From Laetiporus sulphureus 93-53 (lineage: Eukaryota > Basidiomycota > Agaricomycetes > Polyporales > Laetiporaceae), in contig NW_024468532.1 of assembly GCF_001632365.1 (NCBI RefSeq), positions 7,623-71,622 of the forward strand: a DNA stretch of 64,000 bases. The letters run 5' to 3'. This document shows positions 47,112 through 58,896 of the stretch, in pieces. The notes beneath the pieces were generated by a model, which saw only the letters and a list, made by a program, of their open reading frames with translations, searched no databases and had not been told where the DNA came from. The position numbers and the translations under genes were made by a program. Position 1 is the stretch's first letter; the number at the start of each line of letters is the position of its first letter.

Positions 47112-48587
47112 ATGATGTCGATGCCCATTCTCCCTATCATTGATACAGACATATTCGCGTCAAGTCCTTCTAGCATTGAGTCTGTACAAGAATGCAAGAA
47201 GGTGATGGGACGAGTTTATAGGATTGCGGCCTTTATCAGACGCTGAGCCGTCTAGTAGGCTGCCGATGCGTTGATAACATTCGGTGCTCTTATCCTCCAC
47301 GATTCACGAGTTTCTGAAGAAGACAACAGCACCTTCCTCGACCTTCTTGAAGACTATTTCGCACAGTCCTTGGCTGAATTGCAGAAGGATGAACGCCCGG
47401 AATTGGGTTATCAAGTCTGTCATTTCAGACCGTGTACAACATTATGTAGCTGCTCACAGCCTCGAAGGTCGGAGTGACTCTTGAGAACACGGAAAAGCCC
47501 AAGTGTGCAGTTGACGAGCCATGTCTGAATGTTATCGCACGCTTGGATCCTGCTGAACGACCCTTGGACATAATGGGGCACAATCCAGATCCAAAGTGCA
47601 GGTTCTTCTGGAGAATGAGCGAGAAACCACCGTACGAAACCGCATTCCCTTCGCTTAATGCAGCCAATGTTGTGCCACAAGCCGAACATATACGTCAACG
47701 TTGGACTCCTGTCATGGAGAAATGGGGACAAGCAATGAAGACTGCGTGAGCATGCTCCATGTGGCGCATGACTCACTAAACCTACTGTGCATTCCAGTGT
47801 CGAAAGTCTCGCACAAATGGCAGCCATAGGCTTGGGGTTGCCTCAAGAAACCTTCACGGACGCAGGGCGATATGGGTATGCTCGTTGATTGTTTGTGCCA
47901 AATCGCATCTTATCTGTTCCTTCCATACCATATAGTCCTCACTTACTTGCGCCAACGGCGTCAGACCTGGTGAAATACTCAAAGAAGGATACGATACTCG
48001 CCGGGTTCCATACCGATTTGAACTTTCTTACTATCCACGGCCGCTCTCGCTACCCTGGCCTCAACGTCTGGGCACGCAATACAGGCAAACGCATTCCAGT
48101 CACATTCCCAACGACCGGTCGGTACCTTCTGGTACAGGCAGGCAAGCAGCTAGAGCATCTCAGTGGAGGGTTGATCAAGGCTGGATACCACGAGGTTGTT
48201 GTGAACGACGCGACGTTGCAGGTGCGCAAGCCCCAGTTGATTCATTATTGAGGTCTTCACAGTGTGTCATATCATTCAGGCTGTCGAACGACGCAAAGCT
48301 TCATTTACTGATCGTCCATTGATCCGTATCTCCTCTACGTTCTTCTGTCACCTTTCATCCGACTACGATCTCGCTCCGATCCCATCTTTGCAAGCACGAG
48401 CTCAAGCCATCCGGGCGGATGCGATCAACCTAGGCAAGATAGACCTCGACGAAGAATCAGATTATCCACCAATGAAAGTAGGACAACAAGTCCAGAAGTG
48501 AGTGAATATTGCTTCACTGCTATAACTTGCTCACCATGCGTGCCTTCGATCTCCAGCGAACTCAGGCACATAGCGTTATTGGCTTGA
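47112..48587 (+). CDS. 2-oxoglutarate/Fe(II)-dependent oxygenase (isopenicillin N synthase-like fold)
   Basis: Exons 47112-47201, 47259-47414, 47468-47745, 47798-47875, 47936-48221, 48280-48497 and 48557-48587 give 378 aa. The iron-binding facial triad is visible: His and Asp in GFHTDLNFLTIHG and the distal His in KAGYHEVVVND. The Arg-x-Ser co-substrate motif is in PLIRISS. The N-terminal DIOX-like part contains GALILHDSRVSEEDN and the conserved GYQVGVTLENTEKPKC. These proteins form a large fungal group of clavaminate-synthase-like oxygenases whose substrates are unknown. No neighbouring tailoring or backbone genes suggest a metabolite cluster, so a general metabolic role is as likely as a secondary one. 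Confidence 0.85.
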
Positions 48588-48822
48588 AGCATTCTTTCAC
48601 TCTTATGATCGCAGTGCTCTCAAAGGGGGAGGGGGGGTTACATAGGTATCTTTTGTCATCAATATGCTTGAATGCTGTGTATCTTCGCGGGAACAGATGT
48701 TCATTCAGTTAAGGTAATGAGATAGGAGCTGGAGTTGAATTCGCAGCCCGCTAGAAAAGTAATTACAGGCGATGAAGCCTGTGCTACAGTCAGGACAAAA
48801 TCAGGAAACGTCGTGCAGCCAC

Positions 48823-51247
48823 TCAGGAGAATTCCACATCCCCAAACGCCCTGATCACGCTCTCCACTTTCACAATCATCTCCTCCCACTCTGCTTCAGG
48901 GTCAGACAGCGCCGTTATGGCGCCACCAGCACCAAGGGTCCACTCTTCGGTGCAGGTGTCGGCCCGAGTTGAATCGTCTTCGGCATCCTCGTCTTCGTCA
49001 GCACGGGACAATAGTTGGGTCTCGTCATGCTTGAAACAACTGCGAATAGTCACAGACCAGTCTCCTCCGCCCCCGACGCACCAGTACCCGAACACGCCAG
49101 AGTAGACGCTGCGATCGTCATCCTCGAGCGTGTGCAGAATCTCCACGCTTCGCTTCTTGGGCGCTCCGGTCATGCTGCCTACACGGCCGGTCAGGATCGC
49201 AGACAGGTTGGGGAGTGAATATTACATACCAGGCGGCAAACTTCGTTGTAATACTTCCCATCCCAAATTCATCTCATGCTCGCTATCTACATCACCTGGT
49301 AGCTTGCCCTCGATGACACTCACGAGCTGCCAGACAGTCTTGTACTCTTCTACTTTGCAGAACTGCTTGACCTCCACAACCTCGCCAACGACGCCGTGCA
49401 AGTCATGTCGTATCAGATCAACGATCATGAGATTTTCCGCGACTTCCTTCGCGCTACCTACAAGCGCCTTTTCCGCAACAGCGCGCGTTACCCCGGGTGC
49501 CTTGCGGACAGTGCCCTTGATGGGGCGCAGTTGACATGTGGAATGCGGCGGCCTGGAATAGGACAGGAAGCGCTCAGGAGAGGACGAAAGGAGAGTGGAC
49601 GGGTGTAAGCGCAGATAGGCGGAATGAGGCGCGGGGTTGCGGGAGCGCAGGAGTTTGTATAGTTCCCATGACGAGGAGCTGCGCTTTGCACCTGTGGAGA
49701 CTGTCTTCGGAACGCGTATGTGAGTGGCTGCGGTGAGACAGAGCTCATATGAGTCACCAGCGAACAGATGTTCCTTGGCTTGGTTGATACGAGCGATGTA
49801 TCGTTCGCGATCCGGAAGAACCACTGTAGGAGCAGCCGCAGAACTGTTCTTCTTTCTGCGCTTGGTAGGTGAAGCGCGCGCCTCTTCTGGCTGCGTCTTG
49901 GCGCTCTGTTTGAGGAGAAGAGATGTATCGTCAAGCCAGGCGTCGTCGTCTGGCAATATTGATTGCACATGCACCTTACCTGTTAGGGAGTCTAAGACTA
50001 TGCTCCTTTCGACAAATACCAGACTAACGTCAGAGTGACGTCCATGAGCGCATTTTTGCCGTCGCGATGGCAGTGCCGCAGCCAAAGATTGCACACCGAG
50101 CTCATAGGTCAAGAACCCGACAAGCCCGCCCCAAAAGGGCACTTCGGTCGCGCCAGCCTCCGCTCTTCTAGCACGCATGAAGGCGGCAAGCCACGTCCAG
50201 ATATCAGCCGCGTGCAGTTGCTCCAAGTGTGAACCATCACCTTGCGTCGACACGCACACATGCGAACCGCCCACGCAGTACGTTATTTTCTGCGATGCCG
50301 CCGTGAGACATCCGATCACGGAGAATCGGCCAGGCTGAGCAGCAGAGTCAAGTAAGACGAAGTCGGAGGACTCGTCGGCGACACCGAGGAGCTCGCAGAT
50401 CTGAGTGGGTGCGATCCCGGGTAACTGCAAGACGCGGGTGCTGACTTTGGTGACTGGGACAGAGGAGTGAGGGGCGCTCATGGGTGGTGAGATGGGCCAT
50501 GATGGACCGACTGCTGTGCCGACAGTAGCACTCCAGGGACGTAGCTGTCGGGACTTCATCATAGCCCAATTCTTGGCTAAACGCCAAAAGTTTGAAAGGA
50601 CTTCTGCTCCCCCACCGCGAGTACGGACAGACTCAGGATGGTACTGGACAGCCCAAAACGGCTTGACGTTGTGCTTGACGGCCATCACGACGCGTCCATT
50701 CTCCTCCCCATCATCTGCCCAGGCGAGCGGTTCGACCTCCTCGTCACCGCGTAGCTCTACGTGCAACGAATGGTAGCGAACAGCATCCACGTCCCCGACG
50801 CCTTTGAATATCTCACTACCCTGGTGAAGGATGCGCGATACCTGGCCGTGTTTGACTACGCTCAGTCTCTTGAGCCGGCCACCGAATTCCAGAGCGAGAC
50901 TTTGTAGACCAAGGCAAACTCCAAACACGGGGAGAAGGTGTTGATCGGAAAGCTTCCAGAGGTGCTTGATCAGACCTATATCATCTGGATTGTAGGGGGA
51001 ACCAGGGCCTGGTCCGACGATCACAGCAGAAAAGTGATCCAACAGGACAGTGAGCTCCGAAATGGAGATGGCGTCGTTCTTGATGATATGGATGTCACAT
51101 TCAGGTACAGCGCGACGACATAATGCTGCAAGACTGGGCAGTATATCAGCGTTTGCATTAGAAATTGCAAGTTCTCGGGACTGACTTGTGGGTGAATGAA
51201 TCGTACGAGTCTATGAGTAGAATGCGAGGTCGGCTGGGTATCGCCAT
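48823..51247 (-). CDS. ABZ1: Fused aminodeoxychorismate synthase (PabA-PabB, para-aminobenzoate branch of folate)
   Basis: Converts chorismate and glutamine to 4-amino-4-deoxychorismate for folate synthesis. Exons 51186-51247, 49230-51133 and 48823-49178 give 773 aa. The N-terminal glutamine amidotransferase starts ILLIDSYDSFTHNL. It has VGPGPGSP, the nucleophile Cys in VFGVCLGLQSLALEFGG and the His/Glu pair in VQYHPESV. The C-terminal chorismate-binding domain has the aminodeoxychorismate-synthase motif RPIKGTVRKAPG, in which the Lys is diagnostic against anthranilate synthase. IVDLIRHDLHGVVG and GSMTGAPKKRSVEIL follow. A Ser/Lys-rich insert (TKRRKKNS) lies between subdomains. The start is 255 bp from the divergent TTI1 start. 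Confidence 0.95.
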
Positions 51248-51502
51248 AATCAGACTTGGAGGAGAGAAAAGTAGAAAGTTAGAGAATAAATTAAATGCAA
51301 TTAGACGACCATAGGGCGAATAGAAGGTGCAGCAGAGGCGAGAGACATGGTGAAAAGCGGAATTTGATGGGAATTAACCGAAGCGACACCGCCACTTGCT
51401 CTTACGTCTAAGGTCTTAGGCCTTAGACCTCATGCACCGCGACTGTGCCGGAGACAACTTCCCTTACTTCGGGCGATCCTCTTAGGGCTGAAAATTACGA
51501 GA
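51248..51502. promoter_or_regulatory. Divergent promoter ABZ1 / TTI1 with a 20-bp inverted repeat
   Basis: 255 bp between divergent starts. At 51411-51430 the sequence aggtcttaggccttagacct is a near-perfect inverted repeat: outer AGGTCT/AGACCT arms and an AGGCCT centre, broken only by a mismatched T on each side. It may be a dimeric factor site. Confidence 0.5.
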
Positions 51503-54500
51503 ATGTTTACTCTGCAAAGCGAGGATAGCTCCCAAGCTACGTTCCGGCGGGTGAGCATGCACTCGCCTTTCTTGCAGCGCATACTCTGACCCGTCCCTTT
51601 AGCTCAAGGTTTCTTGCGTACCACTACTTGGAAACTCCCTACTAACTCCCTCCTCGATATCGACAGTCTCCAAGCTTCTTACCGATCTAATTGCGACTTT
51701 GCACGATGTGCAGTCTGTTGGCCATGTCCTGCGACCCGCAGTCATCTCCTACGTGTTCTTCCCCTTATCCTCCATTCTAAGGCGTAATGCCCTCTCCACT
51801 ATTCCAGACCAAGTCATTGAGAAGATCCTGATAATCCTTGGAATCTTATGTGAGAGTTGGTGGTGGCACTTCGACGAGACTATCTGGGAGCAGATCTTCA
51901 TGTTATGCGGTGCCATCCTTGGAGGAATAGACAGCAAAGGAAAGGGAAAAACACGGGATGATGAGACGAAGGAAGCTGCCGCATCTTGCTTGTGGGTGCT
52001 TCTACGAGACCGATCGCCCGAAGAAGATCCCTTGGGTGAAATTCAGCCTCCCCGTGCGGCGTCGATATCTGCAAAGTTCCGGTCTCATGCGCAAACAATG
52101 ACATTCATCCCTGTCCTTGGCCAAACGCTCAACTCCCTGTTATCGACTTCCGAGTCCGTGCATCTCCCGCTCCAACGGACGTCGCTCAAAGTCTTGGCTA
52201 TACTCGTCGAAGAGTACCTTCCAGAGGACTTCGTGCCATCCGTGCTGCCCGGCGTTGTCAGTACAACCAGCAAGGTTGCGCTCGGAATTGGGGTTACGAA
52301 AGGCTGGGCGAATGGAGAGATTGTGGCTGCAGCACTGCTTGTCATGCGAACTGTCATACTGAGGTCAGCCGGAGACGCTGTCTGCGTCAGACACGGTGCC
52401 GTCAAGGGAATCAACGACTTGGAAGATCTCGCTAACTTAACGGACACGTCGGACACACAACCCTCATCGACCTCACGCGCTTCACCATATGCCACTCTGC
52501 GTACTCCTAGTTGGCTGCGAGGCACCGCGTCTCAATTGCACATTTCCATGAATGCTCTCACACCATTAGTAAACCATCCGACCCCTGCAGCTCTTCTAGC
52601 TCTGTCTACCTTCTCAGAGACCGTCCTGTCGGCGACAACTCTTACCGTGCCTCAGTCTCAGCCGCTTCTTTTGTCCATACTTCTCTCCCTTTCCCGCTCA
52701 TCGTTCCCCACAGTCGCTGATCGGTCCCGAGAAGGCCTCCGACGGCTACTCATGCCATCGAGCAGCTCGAAGCACGCCCTTCTGCTAGTTATGATGCAAG
52801 TCTCGAGAGATAGCCTGGCCTCCCTGCCTCGTTTGATCCAAATGCACGCCGATCAAAAAGTAGAGCACATTGCTGGCCTTATCGAAAGCGTTTGCCGTCT
52901 CGGAACCACAGAAAATGACACGGAACCTGGCATCCCTGCCATTGCTTCGGGTGTGGGCAAGCTCCTCGGGCCCACCGGCGGCATTGAGAAATGGGGTTGG
53001 AGTTTGCTGTCAGTACTTGAACTAGTCGATCCGCCCGCTATGGTGACCAGCGCAGCTGTGACGTCTTTGCTGCTTGAGTCCGACTCGGGCTCTGTTGATT
53101 GGGTTCCGTTCCCGGAGCTTCCACTTAGGCATGTTGTCCAGCAAGGGGCGCATCTCACGCTCGAGCAAATGTTCCGCTCGATGGGCCTTGCGGCTGGCCA
53201 AGACTGTTTGTTCGCAGTGGATTGGTTTCTGACCGTGGGTCAGAGCGGACGTAGTCGGCGGGCTGTGGCCGCGCTGTGGTGCGCATGTAGACTCTTGGAA
53301 GGTGTCGGACGGGTGTCCCTTACAGATCAAGATGCGCAGAATCTGCCATTGGTCCCAAGGAACAAGAGGCTGGAAAAGCTCGCGCGGGGTCTTTCAAGAC
53401 AATTATGCGAATCGTGGATGGATGTGGACGAGGAGCTGCCTCAGCAACAAGGGACAGATTCGAAGGAGGCAGAAGACGGTGTCATGGTCGAGCACGTCAG
53501 AGGTCTAGTCAACATCCGTGCAGTGGGCAATTATCGGCCGGCCAGCTTTCGTCCGCCTGCTTCACAGCCTCTGTTATACCAGGCCATTTGTCTTCAACTC
53601 TTGTCCATAACGGCGGGCATACTCGAGGCTAGGTTCGCGCCCCTTCTACTTTACACGCTGTACCCTGTCCTGCGCTCGATCGTCTCTGAGTCCTCCCTTG
53701 TCTCTGCCACTGGGTTGGCAGCGCTGCTTTACATCACTCGCAGCACGTCCTACGCTTCTCCAGCGAATTTGTTGCTCTCCAACTTCGACTATGTGCTCGA
53801 TGCTGTCTCACATCGCTTGAGCCGCCGATGGCTGGATGTAGACGCAACCAAAGTGTTGGTGATTCTGGTCCGATTGGTCGGCCCTGACGTCGTCCAGAAG
53901 GCAGGAGATGTTGTCGAAGAATGCTTCGACCGTCTCGACGAGTATCACGGATATGAAGTTATTGTTGACGGGCTCATTGAGGTGTTGACGGAAGTCGTTA
54001 AAGTGGTGGAAGACGTCGAAGGTCATCGGACCGTCCAGCCTGTCAGATTCGACGGTCGGACGAATGCAACAAACAATACTGATGCCCTCCAGGCGTTCAT
54101 GGACTGGATTCATCACAGACATGAGCATGTTCCTGTCGAAGAGGAAGAGACAGCGGATACTGTCGGCGAAAAGGGGCCGGGCGTGGAGCCGGAGCCGGAG
54201 CCGGAACTACCAGAAACGCCCTCTCAAACCCTGACAAAGCAGATCGTTTCGCGGTCGCTTTACTTCCTCACGCATAGCTCCCCCTTAATTCGGGCTCGGA
54301 TCCTTCTGATGCTCAGCGCTGCCGTCCCCGTGTTGCCTGAGTCAGCGCTACTTCCGTCTATTCACCACGCGTGGCCATTTATCCTGAATCGGTTCGCCGA
54401 TCAGGAGCCGTTTGTGGTGAGCGCTGCAGCGTCCTTGGTGGAATCACTTGCCATCCACGTCGGGAGTTTCATGTATCGCAGAATATGGGATGACATATGG

Positions 54501-54905
54501 CCGCGTTTTCGCGTAACTTTGCAGAGGTTGGCCAGCGCCGACGCCGGTAGCGCGCTAGCGAGACGGGGACCTGGCGCCGTAGGCACGGAGTCAGCGTATA
54601 CGTACTCTCATCGGCTATACAGGTCCGTGCTGAGGACCATGACGGCCGCGGTCAGAGAAGTGCAGCCTCAGGACTCTGCGATATGGGAAGTCATCTTGCT
54701 GTGCAGGCGCTTCCTGCACATTCAGGCGCACGAGGAGTTGCAGGCGTGCGCTCTGGATCTGTATAGGGCCATTAGCTTGAATAATGAAGACGCTGTGTGG
54801 TTAGCTTTGTCTGCCACCGAAGGACAGATTGATGGCTCTGTGGAGTTCTTGAAGGAGACGAAGTGGGATATACGTCAAAATGCAGGTATTCTATTCTCAT
54901 CGTAG
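51503..54905 (+). CDS. TTI1: TTI1, Tel2-interacting protein 1 (TTT complex, HEAT repeats)
   Basis: Part of the Tel2-Tti1-Tti2 co-chaperone that stabilises PIKK kinases (TOR, ATM, ATR, DNA-PK-type). Exons 51503-51550 and 51603-54905 give 1116 aa. The 48-nt first exon joins to give FRRLKVSCVPLLGN, followed by SKLLTDLIATLHDVQSVGHV and RPAVISYVFFPLSSIL, the typical TTI1 start. The whole protein is helical HEAT-type repeat with a short acidic Pro-Glu repeat near residue 880. It ends FLKETKWDIRQNA, the usual C-terminal signature. A GTATTC...TAG pair just after the final signature could alternatively splice on to a different tail, but the unspliced stop at 54905 is simpler. Confidence 0.9.
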
Positions 54906-55027
54906 TATTTCTAGTCATGACATTGTGTAGTGATGACCGACATTATCCATATCAGTGAATTGCTTTGGTGGGAAGGAAAAAGAGTCAACGACGAGGGATT
55001 TGTATGGTTATCAATTTGGCCCAGTAG

Positions 55028-56434
55028 CTAGTCTGGCATTGCGTGCCTTCGAAGTAGCACTCCTGCTTGCTCAAACAATGCAGTTGAAGCATCATCTCTG
55101 CACGACGTAAAGTGTCAATGGTCGGCTACGTCTTATCGCACAGAATCCTACTGACACCTTGTAACTCAGATTGTACACAACCTCCTTGATACCCGTCTGA
55201 ATGATCTTGACCGTGCATTTTAGACATGGACAGCTGCGCATTAGGGCTCAATGAAGGTACGCGGAAAGACCCCGTCGATCACTTACGTATTGCAATACAG
55301 GACAGCGCCATCGCCAATACGTTCTCTTCCGGCCTCTAATAGCGCGTTCTCCTCGGCATGGAGACAGATGCATTCATGCGATGTTTCATTCGCGCAGTTG
55401 CAACGATCACAGCCACCTTCGTTGCAGTTCGCCAAGCCGCGCGGGGTGCCATTGTACCTGATGCGCGCACTTTGGTGGACGATCACCATGAATTAGGAAA
55501 CACGTACCCCGTTGCGAGGATACGCTCGTTACGGACTAAAATTGCACCCACTCGGCGCTTCATGCAATTTGATCTTCGAGAGGCTAGCGACGCCAGCTGC
55601 ATGAAGTAAGCATCCCATCCCGGCCGCAGGCGTTCTCCGTCTAGCAGGTCGAGGCCATCGAGATACGTATAGAACGCAGAAATAGTTTCGAATGAATTGA
55701 CGACATGAAGATGGACGAGACCATGCAAATCAATCAAAGACCACGTTGGTTGCGACGCAGATGGTGCCGTTCCATAGTACTGTTCGTCATGGTCCCTGAC
55801 GAAGTCCTCTAGCGAGAGCGCTTTGTCAAGGGATCTATCGGAAAAGGCATTAATGACACGAGTTCAGTAAAGCGCATGAGGCTCACCGCGCCGCGCGTTC
55901 GAAGCGGATATGCAGCGGGGCATCTACATTGATGACCACGAAGAACGGCCGTTTTGCAAAGGATTCCAGGACATCTTTAGAGACAAGGTCTACTGTAACG
56001 AAGTCCGTCCTCCAGTTGCGCGTGACATGGTCTAGCAGTTCAGTAGGCGTGGAGAAGCTCAGGGGATTACAGCGATACAAATCTGTGTCAGATGCGGGAG
56101 TGTCCGAGGCGGGAGACTCAGGCTGTAACGGCGAGTTCAATGTGAGGAACGAACGCCTGTAATCCGACGAAGGAATGGATATTTTGACGAAGCCTTTGAT
56201 TTTATCGTGTCCAGAGTCTGCATCTACGGAAGCCAGACATCAGGCTCAGCGCGATTTTTTATAGCATCAAGTTTACCCTAAGACCACTCAGAACTCTTCA
56301 GCCTGCATCCTGCATAGATGATATCTAAATAAATGTACCTCGAGGCGGACGGGAGTGAACCCTTTCAGTTCTACCAGATAACTCTCGAGCGTGGACCTTC
56401 CGGATGATCGCGTTCCAATTATCGCAATGAACAT
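55028..56434 (-). CDS. DCD1: dCMP deaminase with N-terminal P-loop-like domain
   Basis: Deaminates dCMP to dUMP, supplying thymidylate synthesis. Exons 56339-56434, 56277 (a single G), 55887-56223, 55508-55834, 55287-55457, 55156-55233 and 55028-55097 give 359 aa in frame. Zinc-binding catalytic motif HAEENAL (His, with Glu as proton shuttle) and CPCLKC are present, with a preceding Cys-rich loop (CNEGGCDRCNCANE) and the allosteric-type YNGTPRGLANC segment. The N-terminal half starts MFIAIIGTRSSGRSTLESYL, a kinase-like P-loop region seen in fungal enzymes. The first exon ends in phase 0 but the next usable acceptor needs phase 1. A one-base exon between two well-formed introns solves this; otherwise the gene carries a frameshift. 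Confidence 0.85.
56277..56277 (-). other. DCD1: Putative 1-nt microexon in DCD1
   Basis: On the minus strand the context is TCTTAG-G-GTAAAC, an acceptor and a donor flanking one base. The resulting introns are 61 nt (56278-56338) and 53 nt (56224-56276), both of normal size. The G completes a GAT codon (GAG G|AT GCA), giving RLEDADSGHD. It may instead act as a recursive splice site or mask an indel. Confidence 0.5.
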
Positions 56435-56716
56435 GATCTCGGTAGAGTTTATACAAGAGTGCCGGTGGACTCGCGGTCTGTCCTCCACATAATACTCGAT
56501 GGTCACACTATAGCGCCTGAGACTAAGCAAGACAAGAACAAGTCGATACAGTAGGCCAATTCTCACGCAGTTGAATCGTATAGCGATCGTAATATAGTAT
56601 GGTGATAAGCAAAGCGCTCGATCGACGAAATTTCTCACGCGGGTATAACAGGCATGAGAACGTATATATAGTATGACCAGCATTACCGCCAATGGCACAG
56701 AACAAGAACAGATGGT
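56435..56716. other. DCD1 upstream / POP3 3' flank
   Basis: 282 bp of A/T-rich sequence upstream of DCD1. The DCD1 reading frame is open here too, but the residues look like translated promoter and the P-loop start at 56434 is preferred. Confidence 0.35.
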
Positions 56717-57798
56717 CTACGCCGGATGCTTCTTCGAATCTCTTTTCCGTTGTCGGGCGGCTGCCCTTGATTTCGCTCGCTTCTGTTTGGCAGCTCTCAT
56801 GTCTTTGGGGGCCGTAGTATGGAGTTGCTTGATGTGTGTAGGGACAAGACTGTCAACCTGAGGTGTCAACAAATGTGACAGCCAGGGAGCAGTGATCAAT
56901 GGTATCTTCTCAAGAAGGGTTGTAAGCGTCGAAAAGTCCGGGGCAGAGTCCTTCAAAACAGGGTTGTCAGAGTCTGCTGCCAAATTGATGCGACTACACT
57001 CACCGCAATTGACATCACGCAGGCTCTTCTGAGACCTAAGGCCTCTGTCAAGGACAGCTCTGCACCTTTGGGTAAAGGAACGAGCCAAACTTTGCCAGTG
57101 GTTCCATTGGCACGGCGAGAATTACATGCCGCAGCAAGATGGGGAAGATGCTGAATCAGGATGGGAGGGTTGACATCACCCCGGCAGACAAGGACTAGGT
57201 GGTTGCAGTCATTCGTGGCAAGCTCGGCGCTGTCCTTCGCTGTTACGGCTCGGCGGTAGGACTGTGCCATCCCCTCCAACAATTTGGTTACTTGATTGAT
57301 GCCAATTTCCAAATGATCAAGAACCGGCGGGAGCGGTATTGACGTAGACTCTGTGCCAAGCACAGCCGTGTTGGAATTAGTGGGAGTTTCTGGGCATGCG
57401 GGAACAGAGAGGGTTTCATCATCCAAAGAGTTGGGTTCATGGGGTGATGTGTCCCTAGATGACGACCTTTGGCTCTTGCGCGTTCGGGCATTTGGGCCTT
57501 TCTGAGCTCTTTTTCGTTGGAAGCTGTGCCCGTGCCGGGAGTGATGATATATGGAGACTTCTCTGACCATGTCGAGCACGCGAGTGAAAATTGTATTTTG
57601 CACATTTACGGGAAGGGATGGCCTGTGAGATGAGGTCCATAACTGTGGTCGGGGAGCTGATGTGGCGGTGAAACATCACCATTGCACCCTGAACGGGTTA
57701 TCCAGCACGCTTCGAAAGACCACCTTCCGATCGGCGGCCCCCCTCGCCCCAGCACGGTTAGACGGGTTGGCGTGAATGCGTGCGGTCTTGTCTGACAT
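56717..57798 (-). CDS. POP3: RNase P/MRP subunit POP3-like (L7Ae-like fold)
   Basis: Pop3 is a protein subunit of nuclear RNase P and RNase MRP, acting in pre-tRNA and pre-rRNA processing. Exons 57680-57798, 57004-57622 and 56717-56950 give 323 aa. The N-terminus MSDKTARIHANPSNRAGARG runs into KVVFRSVLDNPFRVQWPSLP, the conserved POP3 block. The L7Ae-like core follows: LVLVCRGDVNPPILIQHLPH, then LVPLPKGAELSLTEALGLRR and ACVMSIADSAPDFSTL. Ser-rich sequence separates the two parts. The C-terminus is basic (KQKRAKSRAAARQRKRDSKK), fit for RNA contact or nucleolar localisation. The start was set at the only ATG that opens the block in frame. Confidence 0.82.
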
Positions 57799-58168
57799 GC
57801 AGAAGTGCTGTTACAGAGTCTGGATGCGGTGATAGAGCTGACAAGGCCGTAATATATCACAACTCGTGGACTGCACAATCGCGACGGTGATGGTCGAATG
57901 GCACGTTCGCGCCAACCGTATAAGGCAGTTGATGCGATCAACTACAAGATCGTGGCGCTAAGGACTGCATTCCGCTCATGCTCACTTCAGTGTCTCCTCG
58001 AGCATTTGCTCAACATCTTGTCTCGCTCATCGCTCATGCAACTTGTAACGTTGCTCATGGATGGAGGGCCGCATGTGTTGCGTCTACATGACTGCATCCC
58101 GTTGAGCGGTTCGCCCCCACGGAATAACGGTCCGGTCATATCGAGGTTCCAGGGATGCGATAGACCTC
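57799..58168. other. POP3 promoter and 3' flank of the small unknown gene
   Basis: About 370 bp. If the alternative 3' acceptor of the next gene is used, coding sequence extends to 58084. The plus-strand frame at 57898-58239 is regarded as chance because a better spliced model lies opposite. Confidence 0.35.
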
Positions 58169-58896
58169 TCATGACATTGTCTGTGAGTAGCGTTGCTATG
58201 CTTGATGATTGGGGAAAGGATCACAGCAATTCACATTAGACCATACCTGTCCCACCACGCCTGAGCCTGGACGTTCAGGTGACGCATAGATTACAACTGG
58301 TCGCTTTGAGATCTCATTAATCCCGGCCGTCGGATCAATCTCCCCTGAACCTGATGAAGTGGGTTCGGACGGCAAGCATCCGAGAACCCGTGGGGCAGTG
58401 GGCGGCCCTCGCTTGAGTGCGGCCTCTGCCTTTGGGGAGAAAGAATCCGTGCGCCAGGTATCTTTTTCATAGGTTGTAACTAAATAGCTTAACAGCGTTG
58501 CTTCTTCTCGAATAGATCAACTGTCATGATGATACGGGTCAGAGGCCACCTATCAGGAGTCTTTCGGTTGCGCCACGCGCGGCTGCACCGGATCCGACTA
58601 AGGCGGATGGTCGCTCAGACGAGCCTGAGGATTGCGATGCCAGACGTAGACGCCCAATGGCGCTTGCAAACAACTCAATATGAGTCCATGAACATTTGGG
58701 ATCCTACGCTGGGACGGAGCGCCGAGCATGGTGAATTGAGAGAACCGGCATGCGTAAACCAGTAGACGGGAAACCGCACTCACCAGAATGAATATTCTGT
58801 TTTCTCCGGCGCTAACATACTCTTACGCTCAACTTCATCTGCGCCGGGGAGACCAAGTAATAGCCTGTCTCATATCCATCCCAAACCATCGGCCAT
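58169..58896 (-). CDS. Small spliced gene of unknown function
   Basis: No long open frame reveals this gene; it appears only after splicing. Exons 58887-58896, 58784-58821, 58550-58703, 58247-58479 and 58169-58180 join in frame to about 148 aa, starting MADEYVSAGENRIFILDPKC and continuing SWTHIELFASAIGRLRLASQ. The middle contains GAAARGATERLLIVTTYEKD, followed by TWRTDSFSPKAEAALKRGPP. The last exon is uncertain. The strong acceptor before 58180 gives a short end (TMS); another AG seven bases past the in-frame stop gives RSIASLEPRYDRTVIPWGRT and a stop at 58084. Introns are 65-80 nt. I do not recognise a family. The first coding exon is only 10 nt. It has no signal peptide or membrane segment. 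Confidence 0.45.

Noticed and set aside
47112..48587. True isopenicillin N synthase or a secondary-metabolite cluster
   Set aside because: Only the general oxygenase fold motifs are present, and neighbours are UBC12 and ABZ1; no synthase or transporter genes lie nearby.
54888..55030. Alternative spliced C-terminus of TTI1
   Set aside because: GTATTC...TAG could splice, but the extra tail has no family similarity and the unspliced stop follows directly after the conserved C-terminal signature.
57898..58239. 113-codon plus-strand frame near POP3
   Set aside because: No motif. A spliced minus-strand gene with consistent exon phases overlaps it.
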